A stretch of 64,000 nt of DNA from Neolewinella xylanilytica. Lineage in GTDB: Bacteria > Bacteroidota > Bacteroidia > Chitinophagales > Saprospiraceae. The position numbers were made by a program, and so were the translations under genes. The notes beneath the pieces are model-generated. The model did not search any database, had not been told where the DNA came from, and saw nothing but the letters and a program-made list of their open reading frames with translations. The stretch is from assembly GCF_002934605.1 (NCBI RefSeq), contig NZ_PTJC01000009.1, positions 52,789 through 116,788 on the forward strand. Reading direction: 5' to 3'. Below are positions 7,323-15,154 of this stretch, piece after piece (position 1 is the stretch's first letter; each line of letters opens with the position of its first letter).

Positions 7323-8375
7323 TTATAGCCCAAGTATCGAGCGGTTACCGGCCTCGTCCGTACCGGCGTCGGCGAAGTCGTCGAAGGCCTTATCGGTGAC
7401 CTGGATGATGTGATCGGCAATAAAGGGGGCACCCTCGGCCGCTCCTTGTTCGCTGCTCTTAATGGCACATTCCCATTCCAGCACGGCCCAGCTATCGTAG
7501 CCGTACTTGCTGAGTTTGGAGAAGATGGCCTTGAAGTCTACCTGTCCGTCACCGAGGCTGCGGAAGCGGCCGGCGCGATCCGCCCAGCCCTGATAGCCGC
7601 CGTAAACGCCCTGCTTACCGGTCGGATTGAATTCGGCGTCCTTGACGTGGTAGGCGCAGATGCGGTCGTGATAGAGGTCGATAAACTGCAGGTAATCGAG
7701 CTGCTGCAGCACGAAATGGCTCGGATCGTAGTTGATCTGGGCCCGTTGGTGCCCGTCCAGCGCGTCGACGAACATTTCGAAACTGATGCCGTCGTGCAGG
7801 TCCTCGCCCGGGTGCAACTCGTAGCCTACGTCCACGCCCACCTCGTCGAAGGCATTCAGGATCGGGCGCCAGCGGTCGGCCAGCTCTTTGAAGGCCATTT
7901 CGACCAATCCGGCGGGCCGCTGGGGCCAGGGATAGACAAACGGCCACAGCAGGGCACCGGAGAAGGTGGGGTGCGCTTTCAGTCCCATGTTCGCACTCGC
8001 CTTGGCATTTAGCAGCAGCTGATTGGTCCCCCATTCCATCTTCGCCTTTCGGTCGTTGTTGGCGGCCTTGGGGGCGAAGGCATTGTACATGGTATCGTAG
8101 GCGGGGTGCACCGCGACCATCTGCCCCTGCAGGTGGCTGGCCAGCTCCGTGATCTCGAGGCCGTGGTCCGCCACCCTACCCTTGATTTCGTCGCAGTAGG
8201 TCTTGCTTTCCGCGGCCTTTTCCAGGTCGATCAGGCGGCTTTCCCAGGTAGGGATCTGAACCCCTTTGTACCCGAGACCGGCCATATAGCGGCAAATGTC
8301 GTCGAGGTTGTTGAAGGGAGGTTGGTCTCCCATGAATTGGGCGAGAAAAATGGCCGGACCTTTAATGGTAGTCAT
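7323..8375 (-). CDS. Xylose-isomerase-like TIM-barrel sugar epimerase/isomerase
   Basis: A 350-residue protein of the AP-endonuclease-2/sugar phosphate isomerase TIM-barrel family. Conserved metal-site segments are visible: GVQIPTWE near the start, GYELHPGEDLHDG, INYDPSHFVLQ, CAYHVKDAEF and a final AVLEWEC. This fits a cytoplasmic divalent-metal sugar isomerase or epimerase; the substrate is unknown. The start MTTIKGPAIFLAQF at 8375 is chosen over a Met 26 codons upstream because the family alignment begins here. The next gene (propeller lipoprotein) follows after 7 bp. Confidence 0.85.
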   Translation of the reverse strand: MTTIKGPAIFLAQFMGDQPPFNNLDDICRYMAGLGYKGVQIPTWESRLIDLEKAAESKTYCDEIKGRVADHGLEITELASHLQGQMVAVHPAYDTMYNAFAPKAANNDRKAKMEWGTNQLLLNAKASANMGLKAHPTFSGALLWPFVYPWPQRPAGLVEMAFKELADRWRPILNAFDEVGVDVGYELHPGEDLHDGISFEMFVDALDGHQRAQINYDPSHFVLQQLDYLQFIDLYHDRICAYHVKDAEFNPTGKQGVYGGYQGWADRAGRFRSLGDGQVDFKAIFSKLSKYGYDSWAVLEWECAIKSSEQGAAEGAPFIADHIIQVTDKAFDDFADAGTDEAGNRSILGL

Positions 8376-8559
8376 ATACGTTTTGAATTTTCTTGGCGAA
8401 GAATAAGCCATTGGGCGGCGGGGCGCGGGTGCTAGAAACCGCAATCCCCCCATGTCGGTCGCGCTTATGCGCCGCGGCTAACTTAACAAGATTTGCCGGA
8501 TCGTGCTCCCGGTAAGGTAAGGGACCGCAATTTTCTTCGGCGAAGGCGGCAAACGCAAA

Positions 8560-8583
8560 GAGGCCCGGTTCTCACCGGGCCTC
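8560..8583 (-). terminator. Perfect 10-bp GC-rich hairpin, possible terminator of a small transcript
   Basis: GAGGCCCGGT and ACCGGGCCTC pair perfectly around a 4-base loop. On the minus strand the stem is followed by TTTGCGTTTG, an imperfect T-rich tail. It lies between a minus-strand TAAATTTG box (8710-8717) and the start of the TIM-barrel gene, so it could end a transcript of about 130-150 nt or attenuate read-through into that gene. Confidence 0.45.
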
Positions 8584-8709
8584 CCATGACAGACACTTTG
8601 AACAAACACAAAAAAATTCCTCGTTCGGCAACCGCGGAAAATTCCCGGATACCATAGATGGTTGAATCGAGTCGATCGTTCGTAGGTCTTTTTCTTATAT
8701 GCGCTTGGG

Positions 8710-8717
8710 CAAATTTA
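8710..8717 (-). promoter_or_regulatory. -7 promoter box (TAAATTTG), minus strand
   Basis: An exact TAnnTTTG match reading towards the TIM-barrel gene, 335 bp upstream of that start codon. The leader would contain the hairpin at 8560-8583. It could drive either a small RNA ending at that hairpin or a long leader for the operon. Confidence 0.45.
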
Positions 8718-8737
8718 CCGGCCGCCGTATTGGCATG

Positions 8738-8760
8738 AAAAAGCGCCCGCTTCGGGCGGG
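8738..8760 (-). terminator. Rho-independent terminator, minus strand
   Basis: On the minus strand, CGCCC-loop-GGGCG is followed by CTTTTTC. No coding region precedes it for over 570 bp, so it should end a non-coding transcript coming from about 9.06 kb. Confidence 0.6.
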
Positions 8761-9062
8761 TTTGGATATCGGGGAGCAGCTCTTCGGAGGGTCGTCCCGA
8801 AGTGCCCCCTGTACACGGCGTCGATATAAACGGTGTGGACGTACCCTCATTCCGAAGGACTAAACGTGGGTACGTTTAAACCAGGGTAGTACAGGAATAT
8901 CCGTATGGTAGATTAATCCGTTTCCGGAGGGAGCGAGGCCCGTGCATATTCGGCTGGAGCGGTGCGGAGATCGAGCATCAAGCTCCAGTGCGTAGCAACG
9001 GTTGTATCAATAGGTAGTAGGTTTCGTTACACTAAGGTAGACCATTCCCGAACGCTAATTTT
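8761..9062 (-). ncRNA. Candidate structured RNA upstream of the 8738-8760 terminator
   Basis: No coding frame on either strand looks real here, but the minus strand can form three separate perfect stems. These are CTTCGG/CCGAAG (8782-8787 with 8797-8802, extended outside by GGGG/CCCC), ACGTACCC/GGGTACGT (8839-8846 with 8868-8875) and CTGGAGC/GCTCCAG (8954-8960 with 8982-8988). A rho-independent terminator follows immediately. I compared it by eye with tmRNA, RNase P RNA, SRP RNA and recognised none of their conserved cores. A clear TAnnTTTG promoter for its 5' end was not found, so the 5' boundary is a guess. Confidence 0.3.
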
Positions 9063-9336
9063 AAATTATTTCCGGCTCGTAGCCCGGTAGATGGAAAGCC
9101 CCTACAGCAGTTGAAATGGCTGGCCTGAATCGCTCAATAAATGAATACTTTACGTATAGCACTGACCTGCATATCTGGCGTTTTGGTAATATTTTCCCTA
9201 GGAAAAAGGTTGGGCTTACTCGAATTCAGGCACGCATCACGTATCCCCATCGAATGGTTGCGGCAAAACGGAAAATACCGGTTACGCCCCATCCACCCTA
9301 TTTTGCCCCTATGCTTCCAAGAATCAACCCACTGAC
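9063..9336. other. Non-coding stretch, nothing recognised
   Basis: AT-richer than its surroundings between the candidate RNA and the DinB gene. The short open frames at 9116-9343 have no family features and look spurious. Confidence 0.5.
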
Positions 9337-9897
9337 ATGGTAGTCACCGATATCCATGCTCAAGAATACGGGGCGTTTTACGCCGGCTACCTTTCCCGCG
9401 TTCCCTCCCCGCTGACCCTTTCCGAGGCCCTGACCACCAGCGGAGACATGCTACTCGAATACCTGTATGCACTGGATCCCGAGCACGCCGATTACGCCTA
9501 CGCGCCCGATAAGTGGACGATTGCGCAGGCGCTACAACACCTCATCGATACCGAACGGATATTTGCCTACCGTTCCCTACGCCTTGGCCGCCGGGATTCG
9601 ACGCCCTTGCCGGGTTTCGACCAGGATGAATACGCCGCGCGAGCCGATCTGACCCACCGCCGTTTTCCCGAAATGATCGGCGAATTTGCCGGGATCCGGC
9701 AGTCAACCGTGACCCTCTTCGCTTCCTTCACCGAGGCGGACCTGTCCTTCATCGGAACCGCCAGCGGTTACCCGATAAGTTGCCGGGCCATGGGCTTTAT
9801 CATCGCCGGCCATACCTTCCATCACCAGCGCATTTATGTGGAGCGGTACGGACATGGCAAGCCGGCAAACGCGGGTGAGGAGAATACCGAAGGCTGA
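9337..9897 (+). CDS. DinB-family putative metal-dependent protein
   Basis: A 186-residue four-helix-bundle protein of the DinB/YfiT superfamily. Members carry a three-His metal site and often act as thiol-S-transferases or are uncharacterised. The His of the first site is in KWTIAQALQHLIDTER (about residue 60). The C-terminal pair is in IAGHTFHHQRIYVERYG (about residues 155-166), which is the usual DinB arrangement. It is a single cytoplasmic domain with no signal peptide. The stop is followed 14 bp later by a TATATTTG promoter for the next gene, so it is probably monocistronic. Confidence 0.85.
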   Translation: MVVTDIHAQEYGAFYAGYLSRVPSPLTLSEALTTSGDMLLEYLYALDPEHADYAYAPDKWTIAQALQHLIDTERIFAYRSLRLGRRDSTPLPGFDQDEYAARADLTHRRFPEMIGEFAGIRQSTVTLFASFTEADLSFIGTASGYPISCRAMGFIIAGHTFHHQRIYVERYGHGKPANAGEENTEG

Positions 9898-9910
9898 ATG
9901 GTCTGAACCT

Positions 9911-9918
9911 TATATTTG
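9911..9918 (+). promoter_or_regulatory. -7 promoter box (TATATTTG) for the 9952 gene
   Basis: An exact TAnnTTTG match 33 nt before the TTG start codon of the secreted TPR-like protein. Confidence 0.55.
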
Positions 9919-9951
9919 TAGTACTGATATCACCGCCCACACTACCCGGCT

Positions 9952-11451
9952 TTGCGACTTACTCTTTCCCTGTTATTTACGTTGTTAATCACGGTCTCCC
10001 TGAGCGCCGAACGCCTTGAAGACCGCCTGCGGATGCTGATGCCCGGTGACGGGCAGGTCGTCAGCGAGGAACGTCGGTTGGTGGAAAAGCACCTGGAAGA
10101 CCTACTGCGCCGCCTCGACTGGCAGGATCGCCTAAATCAGCATTCCCGATCCGAGCAAATCGCCCAGATTGCCGAGCGCCTCAACAAAGAGTTGCTGCGG
10201 GAATTCGAGGCCGGCGCCACGCTTACCGACGCCGTCCGGGAAGGGCGGTATAGCGACGCGACGGCGGCCGTTTTCTACGCCCTTAGCCTCGAACACTTCA
10301 ACATTCCCCACGAAATTTACGTGGACCATTGGGAGGCCTACTTGGTAGCCGACCCGGCGGTCAACGGGTCGCGCATTCGTCACCCGCTTGCCGAAGCACA
10401 CGGAGAGCGGGAAGAAACCAGCTTTCGCCGGGATTACCTGGCACTCGTACGCCGCACGGTGGAATTCGATCTTCCTTCCCTTTCGGACGGCCAGTCCGAC
10501 AGCATCTTCTACCACTACTACTACCAGCCTGACCAGCGACTGACCCTACGGCAATTGTCGGCTTACCAGCAACTGCGCCAGGCCCAGCGTGCCTATCGGG
10601 CCGGTGATTATCCGACGGTCGCTACCTACCTCGAACGCGCACGCTTGCTGGATCACCGCCCCGCCATCGACGTACTGGACCGGGCGGCGGAGTTGCAGGC
10701 CACGGCCCTCGGCGTGCTGCAGAACGACCAGAAGGTGGATCAGCTCTTCGAGAGCTGGCGTAGCGAACCGGCTAACCCCTACTACCCCACCGCGCTCTTG
10801 CGTCAGTTCGATCGCCGGCAACGGGAACTTTTAGCCGTCGATACCCTGGATGCCCTCCCGGCTTTGGTCCATTCCTTTGTCCTGCGAGCGCCCACCGGCG
10901 CGGAAGCCTGGGAAACCCGGATCCGGCTCCTGCGCGACATCCGGCTCATGGAATATTACCAGGATCGCGGCAAGGCAGTACAGGCATTGCAAATGGCCGA
11001 GACGTTGCTGCGACAGGACGGTGAGAATCCGCACTTTCGGGCGTACGTAGCCGAACTAAGCCTCTACGATCTGCGGCGAAACTATCCCGAACCGGACGAC
11101 CAGGTGGATCGGGCGCAGGTATTGGCAGCCAAATATCCGTTCGTTGCCGATCACCCGCGCTACGCCGACATCGTGCTGCGGCAGTCGGCCCGCAAGGTGC
11201 GCGATCACTTCGCAGCCGACCGGGAGAAGGAAGCGCTGCGGGAGCTCAATTACTTCCGGGCCCAACTGGAACGACTAACAACGGGGAACGACGAACGGCT
11301 GTGGACCCTCACGGCCTACGTCGCCGCCAGCAACTATTACTTCGCCAAGACGAATTACGAGCGCGCGCTGGGCTACATCACCGAGGCGCTGGCCCACCAT
11401 CCGGACAGCGATTTCCTCCTGCACCAGCGGGACCTACTGGGCCGTTACTGA
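9952..11451 (+). CDS. Secreted TPR-like protein of unknown function (TTG start)
   Basis: A 499-residue protein. The signal peptide MRLTLSLLFTLLITVSLSAE requires the TTG at 9952 as start, because no ATG precedes it in frame close by. The mature part is almost all alpha-helical, with degenerate TPR-like repeats. Clear ones are LRQAQRAYRAGDYPTVATYL (about residues 209-228) and a final pair ending NYYFAKTNYERALGYITEAL (about 463-482). It is probably periplasmic, in a scaffold or assembly role; no enzymatic motif is seen. The stop codon overlaps the 3' end of the convergent TlpA-like gene by 7 bp. Confidence 0.75.
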   Translation: MRLTLSLLFTLLITVSLSAERLEDRLRMLMPGDGQVVSEERRLVEKHLEDLLRRLDWQDRLNQHSRSEQIAQIAERLNKELLREFEAGATLTDAVREGRYSDATAAVFYALSLEHFNIPHEIYVDHWEAYLVADPAVNGSRIRHPLAEAHGEREETSFRRDYLALVRRTVEFDLPSLSDGQSDSIFYHYYYQPDQRLTLRQLSAYQQLRQAQRAYRAGDYPTVATYLERARLLDHRPAIDVLDRAAELQATALGVLQNDQKVDQLFESWRSEPANPYYPTALLRQFDRRQRELLAVDTLDALPALVHSFVLRAPTGAEAWETRIRLLRDIRLMEYYQDRGKAVQALQMAETLLRQDGENPHFRAYVAELSLYDLRRNYPEPDDQVDRAQVLAAKYPFVADHPRYADIVLRQSARKVRDHFAADREKEALRELNYFRAQLERLTTGNDERLWTLTAYVAASNYYFAKTNYERALGYITEALAHHPDSDFLLHQRDLLGRY

Positions 11452-12812
11452 TCGGTAGCGGCGACGGGCTCCTCGGCAATCAATTCCTTTACGGTGGCAT
11501 CAAAGCTCCGCGCGAAATCGGCGTACTTCGACGTCGCCGGACCGTTAAACCCCGTGTGTATCCTCCGCACCCGGTTGTTCCGGTCGACGAAGAGGAGGGT
11601 CGGATAACTGATCACCTTATTCAGCATCGGCAAGGCCTGGCCGGCCTCCCGCTTATCGTTACTGGCGGCGAGGAGGATTGGCCAGTCGACCTCCATATTG
11701 TCGCGGTACCGGCGTACGGCGGCCTTGCTGCGGTCGTCCTCGGCTCCGTACTGCTCGAAGGCCAGGGCGATGACCTGCAGGTCTTCCACGTCGTTTCCGG
11801 CGAGATACTGCTTCAGGAAGTTGGTTTCGTCGCGGCAATTGGGGCACCAGGTGCCGAATAGCTGTACGAGTTTCGGGCCCTGGATGTCGGCCAGGCGGAC
11901 CGTGTCGCCCTCAGCCGTAGGAAAAGCGAAGGCCAGGGGAACCGCTTCCCGTAGGCGCGTTAACTCGTCCGGGCTGGTAAGCTCCGCCTCCGCGTCCCGT
12001 TCGGCCGTCCAATCGGTGATGTAATGGCGCCCGCTGCGGAAGGTACCGGTCAGGGAGCCATCTTCCCGGATAAGCGCCTCGAACAGGAAAGCGTGACTGC
12101 CGTCGAAAACGCTTAGGTACATTTTATTCCCCTGCACGGTGCCTTCGAGGTAGCGGTAGTCGCCGGTTTCGGTACGGATCGTCCCGGTGAGCTCATTGCC
12201 TTGTTGCCGGAACTCGGCTACTCCCGGATAGCCCGCTTCCGCTCCCGAGCCGGCAAAATCGACGGCCCACGTACCCGTCAGGTCGGCTACCGGTTCCTTG
12301 CGGAGGGAAGTGAAACGGAAGTCCTTTCCGAAGTAGGCCTTGAAGGGGATCCGGTAATTTTCCCGGTAGTGAACGACCCAGACTCCCTCGATCACGTTCT
12401 CCTCGTGGAAGGCACTGATGTGGGTATCGTAGACCGGAAAATTGATGCGGAGGGTATCTCGTCCGATGCTTTGGTCGCGGCCCGTTTCAATGTCTTCGGC
12501 CGGTACGAGAATCTCCTCCTCCCCGTTGTGGATGACCAGGTGAAAGGTGGTATCGTCTTCGTACACCACGTCGAAGGTGAACGGCAGTGCCCCCGCCGTC
12601 ACTTCGTCGAATTCCAGATCGACCTTCTCGGGGATGGGCTCCCCCTTCGGATTCGGCACGATCGGGTTGTACTCCAGCTCGAGAATGCCGCGGTACGGCC
12701 CCGGAGGCAGCGAGGTGTACCGTTGTTGTACGAATACGCAGGAGCCTACGGTAAGCAGCACGAAAAGTAGGGCGACGAGCGCGGGAATACCGGATTTTGG
12801 AAAAAGGGTCAT
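11445..12812 (-). CDS. TlpA-like thioredoxin-fold lipoprotein
   Basis: A 455-residue lipoprotein with the lipobox LTVGSC (Cys 25). Residues about 35-280 form a beta-rich region found in Bacteroidota TlpA-like proteins. From about 290 to the end lies a thioredoxin fold with the redox motif WCPNC (W322-C326), preceded by KLVQLFGT. The cis-Pro is in SYPTLLFVDR. These proteins act in the periplasm or at the outer surface as disulfide reductases, for instance in cytochrome maturation or envelope stress; the target here is unknown. No cytochrome maturation genes are nearby. It converges with the TPR gene and diverges from the tRNA-Arg promoter. Confidence 0.88.
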   Translation of the reverse strand: MTLFPKSGIPALVALLFVLLTVGSCVFVQQRYTSLPPGPYRGILELEYNPIVPNPKGEPIPEKVDLEFDEVTAGALPFTFDVVYEDDTTFHLVIHNGEEEILVPAEDIETGRDQSIGRDTLRINFPVYDTHISAFHEENVIEGVWVVHYRENYRIPFKAYFGKDFRFTSLRKEPVADLTGTWAVDFAGSGAEAGYPGVAEFRQQGNELTGTIRTETGDYRYLEGTVQGNKMYLSVFDGSHAFLFEALIREDGSLTGTFRSGRHYITDWTAERDAEAELTSPDELTRLREAVPLAFAFPTAEGDTVRLADIQGPKLVQLFGTWCPNCRDETNFLKQYLAGNDVEDLQVIALAFEQYGAEDDRSKAAVRRYRDNMEVDWPILLAASNDKREAGQALPMLNKVISYPTLLFVDRNNRVRRIHTGFNGPATSKYADFARSFDATVKELIAEEPVAATDQ

Positions 12813-12913
12813 GTTCGTTGGTTGAAAAGACGAGCGTCCGTCGGCCCACCGGCGCCGACCTATACTTTATACGCTTTTCCTGCGGAGTAGTTGGTGAATT
12901 GCGTCGCTTACTG

Positions 12914-12921
12914 TACTTTTG
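12914..12921 (+). promoter_or_regulatory. -7 promoter box of tRNA-Arg (TACTTTTG)
   Basis: An exact TAnnTTTG match with a TTGG at 12891 about 20 bp upstream, matching the Bacteroidota -33/-7 layout. The tRNA begins 27 nt downstream. Confidence 0.65.
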
Positions 12922-12947
12922 CGTCCGCTCCCGTGGGAGTTGTATCC

Positions 12948-13019
12948 GGTCTCGTAGTACAACGGATAGTATACAGGTTTCCGAAGCCTGCGATGATGGT
13001 TCGATTCCATCCGAGACCA
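12948..13019 (+). tRNA. tRNA-Arg, anticodon CCG
   Basis: A full cloverleaf of 72 nt. The acceptor stem GGTCTCG/CGAGACC is perfect, the D arm is GTAC/GTAT, and the anticodon stem CAGGT/GCCTG has loop TTCCGAA (anticodon CCG, reading CGG). The variable loop has 4 bases, the T arm is GATGG-TTCGATT-CCATC and the discriminator base is A. The 3' CCA is not encoded (ACCG follows). It has its own promoter box and terminator, so it is transcribed alone. Confidence 0.95.
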
Positions 13020-13026
13020 CCGCGGA

Positions 13027-13060
13027 ATCCCCGATCGCCTTTGGCGGTCGGGGATTTTTG
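13027..13060 (+). terminator. Rho-independent terminator of tRNA-Arg
   Basis: A 13-bp stem ATCCCCGATCGCC / GGCGGTCGGGGAT with one G-T pair, a TTT loop, then ATTTTTG. It starts 8 nt after the tRNA. Confidence 0.85.
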
Positions 13061-13085
13061 TTTTCCGATAATCCCGCCCCGAATA

Positions 13086-13248
13086 AGAGCTTGTTTGGGT
13101 TTTCCGAACCTGATCGAAAATGAGGCAATTTGCGACCTGTTTAGGCATCCGACGCGGGAGATAGCAGCGCTATCTACCGCGTCGGGTAACGACAACAGGG
13201 CGGAATTAGGCCAGTTGCAGATCGGTGAGGAGAATCCAAACAAGCTCT
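13086..13248. mobile_element. 163-bp palindromic MITE-like / REP-like element
   Basis: The ends are exact inverted copies, AGAGCTTGTTTGG and CCAAACAAGCTCT. The two 80-bp halves continue to match imperfectly all the way to a central hairpin (13150-13184: CGACGCGG, one mismatch, AGATAGC, loop AGC, then the complement). The whole element can fold into one long stem. It contains no gene and sits directly after the tRNA-Arg terminator. Target-site duplications are not clear. It is consistent with a non-autonomous transposable element or a fossil pair of IS ends; no second copy is in this window. Confidence 0.65.
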
Positions 13249-13270
13249 AAACGAGCAATCCTGGCCAGAC

Positions 13271-13981
13271 CTACTTCATCTCGGCCCCTGCGTACTCCCG
13301 TAGGCTTCGCTCAGCCGTAGTTACGGTTTCCAGCATGAGTTTGGCCTGGCGTAATCGCTCACTCCAGGACGGAGGATCGTGGTTCACCAGGGGCAACAGA
13401 CCATCGAAAAGAGTGGCTGTCGTGAAGGTATAGACTCCGCCTCCGTCAAAAATAACATGGGAGTTTAACAGGTATTCTTCGAGCAGTGGCTCCCGCCAGA
13501 TAATATCGATTTCCCGATCGGCCACCGCGACTTCCATGAGCCATCGGACCTGGAAGGGGGCTGCCACCCAGCGCTCGCCGGTTGGAATCAGCTGTTTCCC
13601 GCCCTCCGGGTAGACGTATCGACTGGCTACCCGCAGCAGCATTTGCCCTCCTGCCTGGTCTAGGTAGCTCTGGCTTTCGTCGTAATTAAGTCCCGCCAGT
13701 ACCAGCCACCGACGCACCAGCTTCCAGTTTTCTGACTGACTCATTCCGGTAGAAAGCCTGGTTTCAATCTCGAAGGCTCCTTCCACGTCGGTCGGCATCT
13801 CGGGGTAACCGCCTTGTTGCCGTATCGCATCCCGGAGGCGTTCGGCCTGCCGCCGATAATCCGTAAGCGTGATCTCGCCCGCATCCATTTGGTCGCGGAG
13901 TAGAGCGTCTTCCAGATCTTTGCTTTGGGCCGACAATACCACGGTGAAGCAGACAGCCAGTAGGGTAAGCATGGGTTTCAT
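13271..13981 (-). CDS. Secreted protein of unknown function
   Basis: A 236-residue protein with a signal peptide (MKPMLTLLAVCFTVVLSAQS). A helical, charged segment follows (residues about 22-60), then an alpha/beta region with YDESQSYLDQAGGQMLLRVA and repeated beta strands. I recognise no named family; the size and order resemble small Bacteroidota secreted proteins with a DUF4468-like fold, but this is a weak impression. I chose MKPMLTLL as start because it gives a clean signal peptide; a Met six codons upstream is possible. It is flanked by the MITE-like element on one side and 99 bp of intergenic DNA before the permease gene on the other. Confidence 0.6.
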   Translation of the reverse strand: MKPMLTLLAVCFTVVLSAQSKDLEDALLRDQMDAGEITLTDYRRQAERLRDAIRQQGGYPEMPTDVEGAFEIETRLSTGMSQSENWKLVRRWLVLAGLNYDESQSYLDQAGGQMLLRVASRYVYPEGGKQLIPTGERWVAAPFQVRWLMEVAVADREIDIIWREPLLEEYLLNSHVIFDGGGVYTFTTATLFDGLLPLVNHDPPSWSERLRQAKLMLETVTTAERSLREYAGAEMK

Positions 13982-14080
13982 GGCAGGAATTTTATCCAAC
14001 CTAGGTCATTCCCTGCTGACTTGTGCTAGCGGATGCCGTCCGTAATATTTCCTTAATCCCTATTTATATTTCCCCTAACA

Positions 14081-15100
14081 CTACCGCACCATTACCATCA
14101 GGCCGTAAGTCAGAAAGAAGGCAAAGGCGGGTGCAACACCCCATATCGTAAAGAATCGCTTAACGGTGGGGTTGGAAAAGGTTGCCGCCCAGCCATGCTT
14201 GCTGACGCTGAGGGCGATGAAGGCCGCCCCATTGAGCTGGACCAGCGAGGTCGGTATGCCTTTGACGACCGACGCCAGCAACAACAACGTCGCAACCAAG
14301 GTGGCGATGATCGCCGCGTAGAAGGGCGTGACGGCCACGATGCCTTTCCCCGTAGTTTCCGTTACGGTATGCCCCAGCAGCGAACTACCGATGGCAAAGC
14401 AGGGAGCTACGACCAGCACCGATAAGATGATGATGGGCAGAAAGTCGCCGGCCGAAGCTAGCCCCACCTCATTCGCCGTAAGCGAAGCAATCGGGGCGGC
14501 CGCGTTGGCCACGTTATTCGCGCCGATGGAAAAGGCCACGTAGAGGGAAGAAAAGATAAGTACGGCCTTCAGTCCGGTATGCTTGCGCAACCGGCCGTAA
14601 TCGATGGAGGGTAGTTGACTGCGCATCGTTGGGACGATGTATCGCGCCAACCCCAGCATGATGAAGAACGAAATAACCGGAAGGATGGCCCAGGTGGGGA
14701 TGATCTCGTAAAAGAGGGTGTGGGTGTTCAAACCGTCCAATGCATAAGCGGCCCCGGCAATGGACATGACGGTGCTCTGGCTGGTCGACTGGGGTACGCC
14801 GATCAGGTTAGAGGCTAACAAGGTGACTCCAATGGAGAGCAGGATCAGGGAAGTGTAAAGGGGAGTAAAAAACGCCTGGGCTAGAATTCCGTCTCCGAGG
14901 GTTAGGGAGACTTCCTTGCCGGCGAGCAATGCCCCGATCAGCACCATGATTCCGAACAGGCCGGGCACCATGGTCCGCTTGATAACGTCCGCGCCGTAGG
15001 CGGCGGAAAAAGCCGGTGCGGTTCCGCTGCCGCCCATATTGACGGCAACGAACATGGCCAGCAGGAAGGGAATGGTTAATACGTGAAAGGCGTCGGACAT
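14081..15100 (-). CDS. PiT/CysP-family anion permease (phosphate or sulfate)
   Basis: A 339-residue inner-membrane protein with about ten hydrophobic segments. The two inverted family signatures are AVNMGGSGTAPAFSAAYGAD near the N-terminus and GANNVANAAAPIASLTANE near residue 194. The family includes low-affinity phosphate transporters and CysP-type sulfate permeases; sequence alone does not decide. It lies 54 bp downstream of a TonB receptor whose promoter carries probable Rrf2 operators, so it is probably cotranscribed with it. If the Rrf2 regulator is of the cysteine/sulfur type, sulfate is the likelier substrate. That is inference. Confidence 0.85.
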   Translation of the reverse strand: MSDAFHVLTIPFLLAMFVAVNMGGSGTAPAFSAAYGADVIKRTMVPGLFGIMVLIGALLAGKEVSLTLGDGILAQAFFTPLYTSLILLSIGVTLLASNLIGVPQSTSQSTVMSIAGAAYALDGLNTHTLFYEIIPTWAILPVISFFIMLGLARYIVPTMRSQLPSIDYGRLRKHTGLKAVLIFSSLYVAFSIGANNVANAAAPIASLTANEVGLASAGDFLPIIILSVLVVAPCFAIGSSLLGHTVTETTGKGIVAVTPFYAAIIATLVATLLLLASVVKGIPTSLVQLNGAAFIALSVSKHGWAATFSNPTVKRFFTIWGVAPAFAFFLTYGLMVMVR

Positions 15101-15154
15101 TGTTGTGGAAGGGAAAATGGATGAAAAATTGGGTGGATAAGGAGTCGCTTAGAC

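Noticed and set aside
8736..9062. tmRNA, RNase P RNA or SRP RNA
   Set aside because: I searched both strands by eye for their conserved cores and found none, so I list the region only as an unnamed candidate RNA.
11301..11861. 186-codon plus-strand frame
   Set aside because: It overlaps the end of the TPR gene and is antisense to the TlpA-like gene; no features.
12487..13128. 213-codon minus-strand frame
   Set aside because: It runs through the tRNA-Arg gene, its terminator and the MITE-like element, and overlaps the TlpA-like N-terminus in another frame.
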